Under the pieces are notes generated by a model. The model was not told the DNA's origin, did not search any database, and saw only the letters and a program-made list of their open reading frames with translations. The position numbers were made by a program, and so were the translations under genes. Below, in pieces: positions 6,725 through 13,353 of a DNA stretch of 13,579 bases. Source of the stretch: Hyphomonadaceae bacterium (GTDB lineage Bacteria; Pseudomonadota; Alphaproteobacteria; Caulobacterales; Aquidulcibacteraceae); the NCBI GenBank assembly GCA_016791325.1, contig JAEUMU010000188.1:1-13579 (forward strand), written 5' to 3'. Within the stretch, counting starts at the first letter, position 1. Each line of letters starts with the position of its first letter.

Positions 6725-8245
6725 ATGAGCGACGAAGCTTCCAGAATCCCCGTCCTGATCGGCGTCGGGCAAGTAAATGATCGCCCAGGTGCGGCGGAGG
6801 GGTTGGATTCGCTCGGGTTGATGGCCGCGGCCGCGCGCATGGCCGGCGCGGACGCAGGCGAAGGCGCATTGGCGCGCGTAGATTGGCTTGGCGTCGTGCG
6901 CCAAATCTCTTTCCCCGCTTTGCGCGGGCGCCTGTGCGAATTGCTTGGGACTGAATTGGGCATAGCGCCCGCCTTCGCCCATGAAACCGCCCAGCCCACT
7001 GGCGATAGTCCAATCCTTCTGCTCAATCAGGCCGCCAACGCGATCGGCCGTGGCGAAGCGCGGGCGGCTCTGATCGTCGGTGGCGAGGCGTTGCGGACGG
7101 CCGGCAAACTCGCCGAGGCCGCCGCTGCGCAGGCCGGCGAGGCAGCGCCCGCGCCGGGGCCGTTCGGCAGGGGTAAGCCCAAACTGCTGGAGCCGCGTCA
7201 CCGCTACGGGCTCATCACGCCCACCGATGTTTACCCGCTTTACGAAAACGCTGCGCGCGCCGCCTACGGGCAGAGCTTCGCCGAAGCGCAGGCGGAATCC
7301 GCGCTGATCTGGTCGTTGTTTTCGCAAGTGGCTGCGGCGAACGAGGCGGCCTGGATCAGAGCGCCGAAGACCCCCGCGGAGATCTTGACCCCTTCGCCCG
7401 AGAACCGCCCGATAGCGTTTCCGTACACAAAGCTGATGGTCGCGAACGCAGCTGTGAACCAGGGTGCGGCGATGATCGTGTCTTCGCTGGCGGTGGCGCG
7501 TGAGCTCGGCGTGCCAGACTCGCGGCTGATTTACGTAGGCCGCGGCGCTGCGGCGCACGAACACGATGATCCGCTCGTGCGCGCTGATTTCGCGCATTCC
7601 CCCAGCATGAAGGTTGCGCTCGAGCGAACGTTGCAGCTCAACGAACTGAGCGTCGATGCGATTGACTGGATCGAGCTCTATTCCTGCTTTCCCTGTGTGC
7701 CGAAGATGGCGCGCCGCGTCATCGGGTGGCCGGCGGAGCGTCCCGCCAGCGTCTTCGGAGGTTTGACATTCGGCGGCGGCCCCATCGCCAATTACATGAC
7801 GCACGCGGCAGCGAGCATGGTTGCTGCGTTGCGTCGTTCTGGCGTCAACGGCTTGCTCTTCGCCAATGGCGGGTTCGCGACGCATAACCACGCCATCATG
7901 CTGACGCGCAATCCTCAGCCGGCGGGCGTGTTTCCGCAAGATTATGATTGCCAAAGCCAAGCAGATGCCGTGCGCGGGACGGCGCCGCCACTGGACGAGG
8001 CCTATGCAGGCCCCGCACGCATCGAAACATACACGGTGATTTATGATCGCCGCGGCGCGCCCGCATTCGGGGTGGTGATCGGGCGCTGCCCGGATGGACG
8101 ACGCGCGATCGCGCGCATCCCCGGTGACGACGCGCTGATCGGCTTGCTCACCTCCGGCGACGCCGAGCCCGTCGGCACGCCAGGCCGCGTGGTGCGCGAA
8201 GGCGATATGAATCGCTGGCTGCACGAAACGCGCGCATTCCCCTGA
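6725..8245 (+). CDS. Thiolase-like protein with extra C-terminal domain (TLP1 type)
   Basis: A 506-residue protein with a thiolase fold followed by about 80 extra C-terminal residues (from about 425), the layout of mycobacterial thiolase-like protein type 1. The start is ATG 6725; ATG 6713 in frame is an alternative. Thiolase features include IPVLIGVGQ near the N-terminus, ALIVGGEAL (115-123), DWIELYSCFPC (314-324), FGGLTFGGGPIANYMTHA (344-361) and FANGGFATHNHA (379-390). The nucleophilic cysteine expected near residue 90 is absent: that stretch reads AQPTGDSPILLL, and there is no Cys between 72 and 320. Classical thiolysis is therefore unlikely; it may be an aldolase-like, hydrolytic or CoA-binding accessory protein. 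It lies 42 bp behind the MaoC pair on the same strand, which suggests a step after hydration. The family call is good, the reaction unknown. Confidence 0.85.
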   Translation: MSDEASRIPVLIGVGQVNDRPGAAEGLDSLGLMAAAARMAGADAGEGALARVDWLGVVRQISFPALRGRLCELLGTELGIAPAFAHETAQPTGDSPILLLNQAANAIGRGEARAALIVGGEALRTAGKLAEAAAAQAGEAAPAPGPFGRGKPKLLEPRHRYGLITPTDVYPLYENAARAAYGQSFAEAQAESALIWSLFSQVAAANEAAWIRAPKTPAEILTPSPENRPIAFPYTKLMVANAAVNQGAAMIVSSLAVARELGVPDSRLIYVGRGAAAHEHDDPLVRADFAHSPSMKVALERTLQLNELSVDAIDWIELYSCFPCVPKMARRVIGWPAERPASVFGGLTFGGGPIANYMTHAAASMVAALRRSGVNGLLFANGGFATHNHAIMLTRNPQPAGVFPQDYDCQSQADAVRGTAPPLDEAYAGPARIETYTVIYDRRGAPAFGVVIGRCPDGRRAIARIPGDDALIGLLTSGDAEPVGTPGRVVREGDMNRWLHETRAFP

Positions 8246-8319
8246 TTCAGCTCCGCGCCGGCCATTGGAGGCCGCGGCGATCTGGGCTAAGGGCGTCCTC
8301 ATTCCAACGCCTTGCGCCC

Positions 8320-9321
8320 GTGCCTCACCCTGCTTCCCCCTCCCGCCGCTTCTGCGTCGCCCCCATGATGGATTGGACGGACAGGCGTTGCCGGGCGTTC
8401 CATCGCACCTTGACGCGCCACGCCTTGCTCTATTCCGAGATGCTGACGGCGGATGCGGTCATCCATGGCGATCGCGAGCGGTTGCTTGGCTTTGATGCGC
8501 TGGAGCAGCCGGTTGCTTTGCAGCTCGGCGGCAGCGAGCCGGCCAAAATGGCGCAAGCGGCGCGCATCGGCGCCGAGGCGGGCTATTGCGAAATCAATCT
8601 GAACATCGGCTGTCCGTCTGACCGGGTGCAAGCGGGGCGTTTCGGCGCTTGCCTGATGCGCGAGCCTGATCTGGTCGCCGCCCTCTGGGACGCTGCCCAA
8701 GAAGCTGCGCCGCACGTTCCAGTGACCATCAAATGCCGCATCGGCGTCGATGATCAGCAGCCGCGCGAAGCGCTGTTCGCGTTGGTGGAGGCCGCCGCGC
8801 GCGCTGGATGCGGCGCCTTTATCGTGCACGCGCGGATGGCCTGGCTGAAGGGGCTTTCGCCAAAGGAGAACCGCGATGTGCCTCCGCTCGATTACGCCTT
8901 GGTACGCGCGTTGAAGCGCGAGCGGCCAGAGCTGGAGATCATACTCAACGGCGGCCTGCGCGATCTTGAGCATGCGCGCGTCGAAGGCGCGACGCTGGAT
9001 GGCGTCATGCTGGGGCGGGCGGCGTATCAGACCCCCGCGATGCTCTTAGGCGTCGATCCGTTGCTGTTTGATGCGTCCGCGCCGGCGTCCAGCGCGCGGG
9101 ACGCGGTAATGCAGTTCTTGCCTTACATCGAAGCGCGACTGCGCGAAGGGACGCCGCTGCATGCCATGACGCGCCACATGCTGGGCTTGTTCAATGGCGT
9201 GCCTGGCGGACGGTTGTGGCGGCGAACCTTGTCGCAAGAGGGCGTGCGCCGTGGGGCGGGCGCTGATGTCGTGCTGCGCGCCTTGGCGCATGTGGGCGAA
9301 CACGCCGCGCGCGTCGCATGA
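8320..9321 (+). CDS. dusA: tRNA-dihydrouridine(20/20a) synthase DusA
   Basis: A 333-residue flavoenzyme of the DusA class, which reduces uridines 20/20a in the tRNA D-loop using FMN and NADPH. CVAPMMDWTDRRCR (12-25) is the DusA signature. Other landmarks are VALQLGGSEP (65-74), NLNIGCPSDRVQ (93-104) with catalytic Cys98, KCRIG (138-142), IVHAR (168-172) and the FMN-phosphate elements NGG (210-212) and GVMLGRAAYQTP (228-239). The start is GTG at 8320; no strong ribosome site precedes it and no better in-frame start is visible. It begins 74 bp after the thiolase-like gene, a gap with no convincing terminator, and its stop overlaps the next start as ATGA. It is a housekeeping gene with no clear link to the catabolic neighbours. 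Confidence 0.95.
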   Translation: MPHPASPSRRFCVAPMMDWTDRRCRAFHRTLTRHALLYSEMLTADAVIHGDRERLLGFDALEQPVALQLGGSEPAKMAQAARIGAEAGYCEINLNIGCPSDRVQAGRFGACLMREPDLVAALWDAAQEAAPHVPVTIKCRIGVDDQQPREALFALVEAAARAGCGAFIVHARMAWLKGLSPKENRDVPPLDYALVRALKRERPELEIILNGGLRDLEHARVEGATLDGVMLGRAAYQTPAMLLGVDPLLFDASAPASSARDAVMQFLPYIEARLREGTPLHAMTRHMLGLFNGVPGGRLWRRTLSQEGVRRGAGADVVLRALAHVGEHAARVA

Positions 9322-10133
9322 GCGCTGACCTGCTCCTGTTTTTTGTGGCGCTTGGCGCTGCCGGCTTGTTCGCGGGTTTTGTCGGCGGGCTTTTTGGCAT
9401 CGGCGGCGGCGCCGTGCTGGTGCCGACGCTTTACCTCGTGCTCGGCGCGCTTGAGGTGGATGAAAGTGTGCGCATGCATGTGTCGGTCGCCACCTCGCTT
9501 TCCACCATCATCGCGACGTCGTGGCGGTCCTTGGCGGCGCACGCCAAGGCCGGCGCCGTAGATTTCACGGTGCTGCGAAGCTGGACGCCATGGATCGCGG
9601 CTGGGGCGCTGGCGGGTGCGGCGCTCGCGGGCGCTTCCAGCACGCAGGCGCTGATGATGGTGTTTGGCTCGGGCCTGCTTCTAATTGCGTTGCAAATGGG
9701 CTTGGGCCGGCCGGATTGGCGCTTGTTTGGGGATTTGCCGCGCGGGGCGGCGCGCGCTGGCGTGGCGGGGGGCATCGGCGTGCTGTCCGCCATGATGGGC
9801 ATCGGCGGGGGGGCGTTCGGGGTGACGATCATTACCTTGTGCGGGCGGCCCATCCACCAGGCGGTGGCGACGGCGTCCGGCTTCGGTGCGGCGATCGCTG
9901 TGCCCGGCGCGCTGGGCTACATCATCGCCGGCTGGGGCCGCGAGGGCTTGCCGCCTTGGTCGCTGGGTTTCGTCAATGCGCCGGGTTTCGTGGTGCTGGC
10001 GGCGCTCACGGCGCTGACTGCGCCGTTCGGCGCGCGTCTCGCGCATCGCCTGCCGCAGGCGACGCTAAAGAGAGCCTTCGCTGTGCTGTTGGCGCTGGTT
10101 GCGCTCAATATGCTGCGAGAAGCGTTTAGCTAG
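9318..10133 (+). CDS. TauE/SafE-family sulfite/organosulfonate exporter-like membrane protein
   Basis: A 271-residue polytopic inner-membrane protein with two internal repeats, marked by GLFGIGGGAVLVPTL (24-38) and AMMGIGGGAFGVTIITL (158-174), the glycine-rich hallmarks of TauE/SafE (DUF81) permeases. About eight hydrophobic stretches alternate with short loops. The family is linked to export of sulfite, sulfoacetate or other small anions, but most members are uncharacterised and the substrate cannot be read here. Its ATG overlaps the dusA stop (ATGA), so the two are probably cotranslated. The 3' end overlaps by four bases the 3' end of the convergent DUF1289 gene. Confidence 0.9.
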   Translation: MSADLLLFFVALGAAGLFAGFVGGLFGIGGGAVLVPTLYLVLGALEVDESVRMHVSVATSLSTIIATSWRSLAAHAKAGAVDFTVLRSWTPWIAAGALAGAALAGASSTQALMMVFGSGLLLIALQMGLGRPDWRLFGDLPRGAARAGVAGGIGVLSAMMGIGGGAFGVTIITLCGRPIHQAVATASGFGAAIAVPGALGYIIAGWGREGLPPWSLGFVNAPGFVVLAALTALTAPFGARLAHRLPQATLKRAFAVLLALVALNMLREAFS

Positions 10134-10303
10134 CGCGCGGCCGTGCGGGTGGGCAGCGCGGCCATGATGGCCAGGCGCTCTGCCTCGCTGAGCCGGCTCC
10201 AAGTGGCGATTTCGTGCAGGGTGCGCCGACAGCCGATGCATTGGCCGCTTCGCCCATCCACAGCGCAAACCCGCACGCACGGGGAGGAGATTTCTGGCTT
10301 CAC
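10130..10303 (-). CDS. Small DUF1289 four-cysteine protein
   Basis: A 57-residue protein, GTG 10303 to TAG 10132-10130. It carries the DUF1289 pattern: SPCVRVC (Cys9, Cys13), then GQCIGCRRTLHEIATW (Cys22, Cys25) and SEAERLAIMAALP. Four cysteines in this spacing suggest a metal or Fe-S site; the biochemical role of the family is not established to my knowledge. GTG is the only credible start after an upstream in-frame stop, although the AAGG in front is only two bases away. It converges on the TauE/SafE gene with a four-base overlap of coding ends. Confidence 0.85.
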   Translation of the reverse strand: MKPEISSPCVRVCAVDGRSGQCIGCRRTLHEIATWSRLSEAERLAIMAALPTRTAAR

Positions 10304-10376
10304 GCCTTTAGCCGTAGCAGGCGCGCCGTGCGCTGCAAGCGCTCGAGTGTGATTGTTGTTTTACAATAAGGACGCA

Positions 10377-10405
10377 TTGACTATCGATAATAACACCACT
10401 AACTT
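10377..10405 (+). promoter_or_regulatory. Possible sigma-70-like promoter
   Basis: TTGACT (10377-10382) is a good -35 hexamer. Seventeen bases later TAACTT (10400-10405) is a poor -10 (three of six). It lies in the AT-rich patch and points at the small ORF pair and the dehydrogenase pair beyond. Only suggestive. Confidence 0.35.
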
Positions 10406-10418
10406 CCCGCTCGGGAAG
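10403..10418. promoter_or_regulatory. Inverted repeat CTTCCCG-CT-CGGGAAG
   Basis: Seven-base arms (10403-10409 and 10412-10418) are exact reverse complements around a two-base centre. It overlaps the end of the putative -10 element, a good place for an operator. A hairpin with a two-base loop is unlikely in RNA, so DNA-level recognition is the better reading. Regulator unknown. Confidence 0.45.
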
Positions 10419-10472
10419 ATCTATCGGGCCGCGCCGCATCCAAATAGGCGTCGCCGTGCATCCACCTGGGAA

Positions 10473-10493
10473 GCGCATGGAGGAGAGATGCGC
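10473..10493 (+). promoter_or_regulatory. Shine-Dalgarno in a hairpin loop with the start codon in the stem
   Basis: GCGCAT (10473-10478) and ATGCGC (10488-10493) are perfect complements; the nine-base loop is GGAGGAGAG, a near-consensus ribosome-binding site, and the right arm begins with the ATG of the next ORF. It could gate initiation of that ORF; this is inference from sequence alone. Confidence 0.4.
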
Positions 10494-10658
10494 GCAGCGC
10501 CGCCGTTCACCGCTCGCGAAGGCGTGAACATCGAATCCGCAGCTGATGGGGTTAGTGTCAGTGGCCGGATGGCGGAGAAGCTAGCGCCTTGCGCCGCGCA
10601 TGAACCGCGAGGTTCGTCTGGCGCCGCGTGCGCCCGTTCGGAGGGAGAGGGACGATGA
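10488..10658 (+). CDS. Candidate small ORF (56 aa) coupled to the next gene
   Basis: ATG 10488 is preceded immediately by GGAGGAGAG, one of the strongest ribosome sites in the window. Its TGA (10656-10658) overlaps the ATG of the following ORF as ATGA. The 56-residue product begins MRAAPPFTAREGVN and has two cysteines, no membrane segment and no family I recognise. Support comes from its start signal and the coupling rather than from the protein. It could be a real small protein, a leader whose translation sets expression of the next gene, or chance in GC-rich DNA. Confidence 0.4.
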   Translation: MRAAPPFTAREGVNIESAADGVSVSGRMAEKLAPCAAHEPRGSSGAACARSEGEGR

Positions 10659-10933
10659 AGCTTTGGGCCATGGTTGGGCTTTTTTCCGTCGCAACAATGC
10701 CTCTGGCGAACGCGGCTGAAACTACTGAAGAGTGCCAACTTGATGACTCGCGCCGCGCGGTCCGCGAACGCATCGAACTCCCGCAAATCACCCAGCCGAC
10801 AACCGCCGCACCTACCGTGGCGTCAGTGCAGCGCGAGACCGCCGAACTGGCCGCGCGTGGAGAACCTTTGAGGCGCCGCAGCGGCAAGCGAATTCCCGAC
10901 GCTGAGTTGATAGGACCACGCGGCGCTCTATAG
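10655..10933 (+). CDS. Small exported hypothetical protein (92 aa)
   Basis: I do not recognise the family. The start ATG 10655 follows GGAGGGAGAGGGACG, a strong ribosome site, and overlaps the stop of the preceding small ORF. The N-terminus MKLWAMVGLFSVATMPLANA has the shape of a signal peptide with cleavage after ANA, before AETTEE. The mature part of about 72 residues is polar, with a single Cys near its start, a threonine/proline-rich middle (TQPTTAAPT) and a basic LRRRSGKR segment. A periplasmic location is likely. The Cys is not placed as a lipobox cysteine. It ends 48 bp before the large dehydrogenase subunit, with a GC-rich hairpin in between, so co-transcription is uncertain. Confidence 0.65.
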   Translation: MKLWAMVGLFSVATMPLANAAETTEECQLDDSRRAVRERIELPQITQPTTAAPTVASVQRETAELAARGEPLRRRSGKRIPDAELIGPRGAL

Positions 10934-10943
10934 TTGCGGCCCG

Positions 10944-10964
10944 CGCGCGCGATCCTCGCGCGCG
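10944..10964 (+). terminator. GC-rich hairpin, possible terminator or attenuator
   Basis: CGCGCGCGA (10944-10952) and TCGCGCGCG (10956-10964) pair perfectly around TCC. It lies ten bases after the stop of the exported protein and 17 before the dehydrogenase ATG. No T-run follows (TCTAAGG), so a canonical intrinsic terminator is not supported; it could still reduce read-through. Confidence 0.4.
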
Positions 10965-10981
10965 TCTAAGGCGGGCGTGAC

Positions 10982-12169
10982 ATGGATCTCAATTTCTCGG
11001 CCGAAGAAATCGCATTTCGCGACGAAGTGCGCGCATTTATCGACGCCAATTATCCCGCGCACCTGAAGGGCCGGGTGCTGCGCGAAGATTTGTCCAAAGA
11101 GGATTTCCTCGCCTGGCACAAAATTCTCGGAAAGAAGGGTTGGTCGGCGCCGGCGTGGCCGAAAGAATACGGCGGCACCGGCTGGACGGCGACACAGCGT
11201 TATATCTGGCTTGAAGAAAACGCCCGCGCCGAAACCATTCCGCCGCTGCCATTCGGCGTTTCGATGGTGGGCCCCGTCATCTACACGTTCGGCACGGCGG
11301 AGCAAAAGCAACGCTTTCTGCCCGGCATCCTCTCCGGCGAGGTTTGGTGGTGCCAAGGCTATTCCGAGCCAGGCGCAGGCTCCGATCTCGCATCGTTGAA
11401 AACGCGCGCCGTGCGCGAGGGCGACCATTACATCGTCAACGGTCAAAAAACCTGGACCACGCTCGGCCAATACGCCGATTGGGGTTTCTTCCTGGTGCGC
11501 ACTGATCCCAACGCCAAGCAGCAGGAAGGCATCAGCTTCCTGTTGATCGACATGAAATCGCCCGGCGTCACCGTGCGCCCGATCAAGCTGCTCGATGGCG
11601 GCTATGAGGTGAATGACGTCTTCCTGGAAAATGTGAAAGTGCCCGTAGATCAGCGCATTCATGAGGAGAACAAGGGCTGGACCTGTGCAAAATTCCTGTT
11701 GGCGCACGAGCGCGCCGGCATTGCCGGCGTCGCCCGTTCAAAGCGCAATGTCGAGCGTCTGAAGGCGATCGCCAAAGCCGAACTGGGCGATAATGGCGCG
11801 CCGCTGATCCAGGATGAGGATTTCCGCCGCAAACTTGCGGAGCTTGAAATTGATCTCACCGCCTTGGAAATGACCGAGTTGCGCACGCTCGCGCGTGAGC
11901 AGGCGGGGCGCGGGCCTGGGCCGGAAAGCTCGCTGCTCAAAATCAAAGGCACCGAGATTCAGCAGCGCCTCACCGAGCTCACGCTCGAAGCCGTCGGCAA
12001 CTACGCCCAGCCTTTCCCCCGCGCCCTCGGCGATAACGAATTCGCTGTTGGGCCGGACTATGCGGGCGCGGCCGCGCCGATTTATTTCAACTGGCGCAAA
12101 GCTTCGATTTATGGCGGCTCCAACGAGATCCAGCGCAACATCATCGCCAAGATGGTGCTGGGCCTCTGA
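10982..12169 (+). CDS. Acyl-CoA dehydrogenase, large subunit (PimC-like)
   Basis: A 395-residue FAD-dependent acyl-CoA dehydrogenase. The opening MDLNFSAEEIAFRDEVRAFI, the middle WCQGYSEPGAGSDLASL (123-139) with QKTWTTLGQYADW (155-167), and the ending IYGGSNEIQRNIIAK (376-390) match the large subunit annotated in many alphaproteobacteria as pimeloyl-CoA dehydrogenase PimC. It is also the style of the alpha partner in heteromeric steroid-acid dehydrogenases. The YEGT glutamate is replaced by Gly378; Glu243 in AHERAG is the likely base, as in isovaleryl-type enzymes. The next gene, 39 bp downstream, encodes the expected partner. Oxidation of a dicarboxylyl- or alicyclic acyl-CoA in the cytoplasm is likely; the exact substrate is open. 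The start ATG has AAGG ten bases upstream. Confidence 0.93.
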   Translation: MDLNFSAEEIAFRDEVRAFIDANYPAHLKGRVLREDLSKEDFLAWHKILGKKGWSAPAWPKEYGGTGWTATQRYIWLEENARAETIPPLPFGVSMVGPVIYTFGTAEQKQRFLPGILSGEVWWCQGYSEPGAGSDLASLKTRAVREGDHYIVNGQKTWTTLGQYADWGFFLVRTDPNAKQQEGISFLLIDMKSPGVTVRPIKLLDGGYEVNDVFLENVKVPVDQRIHEENKGWTCAKFLLAHERAGIAGVARSKRNVERLKAIAKAELGDNGAPLIQDEDFRRKLAELEIDLTALEMTELRTLAREQAGRGPGPESSLLKIKGTEIQQRLTELTLEAVGNYAQPFPRALGDNEFAVGPDYAGAAAPIYFNWRKASIYGGSNEIQRNIIAKMVLGL

Positions 12170-12208
12170 GGCGGCGGCGCGAATAACAAGAAACCGGGAA
12201 ACGCTCCG

Positions 12209-13348
12209 ATGAATTTCGATTACACTGACGAACAGAACATGCTCCGCGACTCGATCGCGAAGTGGGCGGCCGGCCAATACGATTTCGATAAGCGCCGCGC
12301 CGCGCTCGCCAATGATGAGGCCTGGAAAACCAATTGGGCTACTTTCGCAGAACTGGGCCTGCTCGCAGCGCCGCTGCCCGAAGCGCAGGGCGGTCTCGGC
12401 GGCGGGCCCATCGATGTGAGCGTCGTCATGGAAGAGTTTGGCAAGGCGCTGGTGGTCGAACCCTACGTGCCAACGGTGGTGATCGGCGCTGGCGCGCTCA
12501 ACTACGCAGGCGCGGCCGCGCAGAAGGAAGAACATCTCACCGCCATCGCCGCCGGTGAGCGCGTGATCGCCTTCGCCCAGGCTGAGCCCAAGAGCCGATG
12601 GACGCTGACCGATGTGGCCACGACCGCCAAAAAGAGCGGGGCCGGCTATGTCATCAATGGCCAGAAGGCGGTGGTTCTCGGGGCGCCGCAGGCGGACTAT
12701 CTCCTCGTCACCGCGCGCACCGGCGGCGCCCAGCGGGACGCGAGGGGCGTTTCCCTCTTTCTTGTGCCGAAGAGCGCCCAGGGCGTGTCCACGCGCGACT
12801 ATCCGACTATTGACGGCACGCGTGCCGCGGAAGTGTATTTTGAGAATGTCAGCGTAGGCGCCGAGGCGCTGCTGGGCGAAGCGGACGCCGCCGCACCGCT
12901 GATCGAACGCATCATCGATGAAGCCAATGCCGCCTATTGCAGCGAAGCCGTCGGCTGCATGCGGATGATGACAGATCTAACCCGCGAATACGCCAAGCAG
13001 CGCAAACAGTTCGGCCGCGCCATTGCCGATTTTCAAGTCCTGCAGCACCGCATGGTCGATATGTTCATGGCCAGTGAGGAAAGCTATTCCATCGCCCTGC
13101 GTGCGACCATCAAGCTCGCAGAAAGTGACGCGGAGCGCGCCCGCGCGGTCTCCGCTGCGAAGGTTTCGATCGGCAAGCACGGCCGGTTTGTGGGCCAGGC
13201 CGCCGTCCAAATTCACGGCGGCATGGGCGTGACCGACGAAATGCGCGTGGGGCACTATTTTAAGCGCGTCTCGATGCTCGACGCCACGTTTGGCAACGTC
13301 GACTTCCACTTGAAGCGCTACACCGCCCTGAGCGCCGCCGCGGCCTGA
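12209..13348 (+). CDS. Acyl-CoA dehydrogenase, small subunit (PimD-like)
   Basis: A 379-residue acyl-CoA dehydrogenase homologue whose N-terminus (MNFDYTDEQNMLRDS, then QYDFDKRR) and LPEAQGGLGGGPIDVSVVM (56-74) match the small subunit annotated PimD. The FAD/substrate loop is altered: QAEPKSRWTLTD replaces the usual TEPxAGSD. The C-terminus has HGGMGVTDEM (336-345), then SMLDATFGNVDFH, with no (E/G)GTNEI motif. Glu239 in IIDEANAA falls where the alternative catalytic base lies, but the following Arg is Ala. In the ChsE-type alpha2beta2 enzymes one chain keeps most FAD contacts and the partner completes the site; this protein looks like such a divergent partner of the preceding gene. It ends five bases before a convergent cytochrome gene, with no visible terminator. 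Confidence 0.92.
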   Translation: MNFDYTDEQNMLRDSIAKWAAGQYDFDKRRAALANDEAWKTNWATFAELGLLAAPLPEAQGGLGGGPIDVSVVMEEFGKALVVEPYVPTVVIGAGALNYAGAAAQKEEHLTAIAAGERVIAFAQAEPKSRWTLTDVATTAKKSGAGYVINGQKAVVLGAPQADYLLVTARTGGAQRDARGVSLFLVPKSAQGVSTRDYPTIDGTRAAEVYFENVSVGAEALLGEADAAAPLIERIIDEANAAYCSEAVGCMRMMTDLTREYAKQRKQFGRAIADFQVLQHRMVDMFMASEESYSIALRATIKLAESDAERARAVSAAKVSIGKHGRFVGQAAVQIHGGMGVTDEMRVGHYFKRVSMLDATFGNVDFHLKRYTALSAAAA

Positions 13349-13353
13349 GTGAT

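Larger units (their letters stand above)
10304..10487. other. Relatively AT-rich divergent control region
   Basis: This stretch lies between the DUF1289 gene and the small plus-strand ORFs. Around 10345-10405 the sequence is clearly poorer in GC than the rest of the window (runs such as ATTGTTGTTTTACAATAA and TCGATAATAACA), as expected of a promoter region. It holds ATTGT-N6-ACAAT (10352-10367), a weak sigma-70-like promoter, a 16-bp near-perfect palindrome and a hairpin ahead of the 10488 ORF. I found no tRNA or other RNA gene in it. Confidence 0.55.

Noticed and set aside
6566..8302. Minus-strand open frame of 578 codons
   Set aside because: It lies opposite the thiolase-like gene and part of the MaoC gene, has Arg/His-rich composition and no recognisable domain: a shadow of GC-rich coding DNA.
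8246..8319. GGCC-ATTGGA-GGCC as a terminator before dusA
   Set aside because: Only a four-base stem and no T-run.
10304..10654. tRNA or riboswitch in the long gap before the exported protein
   Set aside because: No TTCGANTCC-type T-loop with matching acceptor ends and no recognisable riboswitch core by eye.
10928..12535. Two long minus-strand frames (10928-11707 and 11738-12535)
   Set aside because: Antisense to the large and small dehydrogenase subunits, with no motifs.
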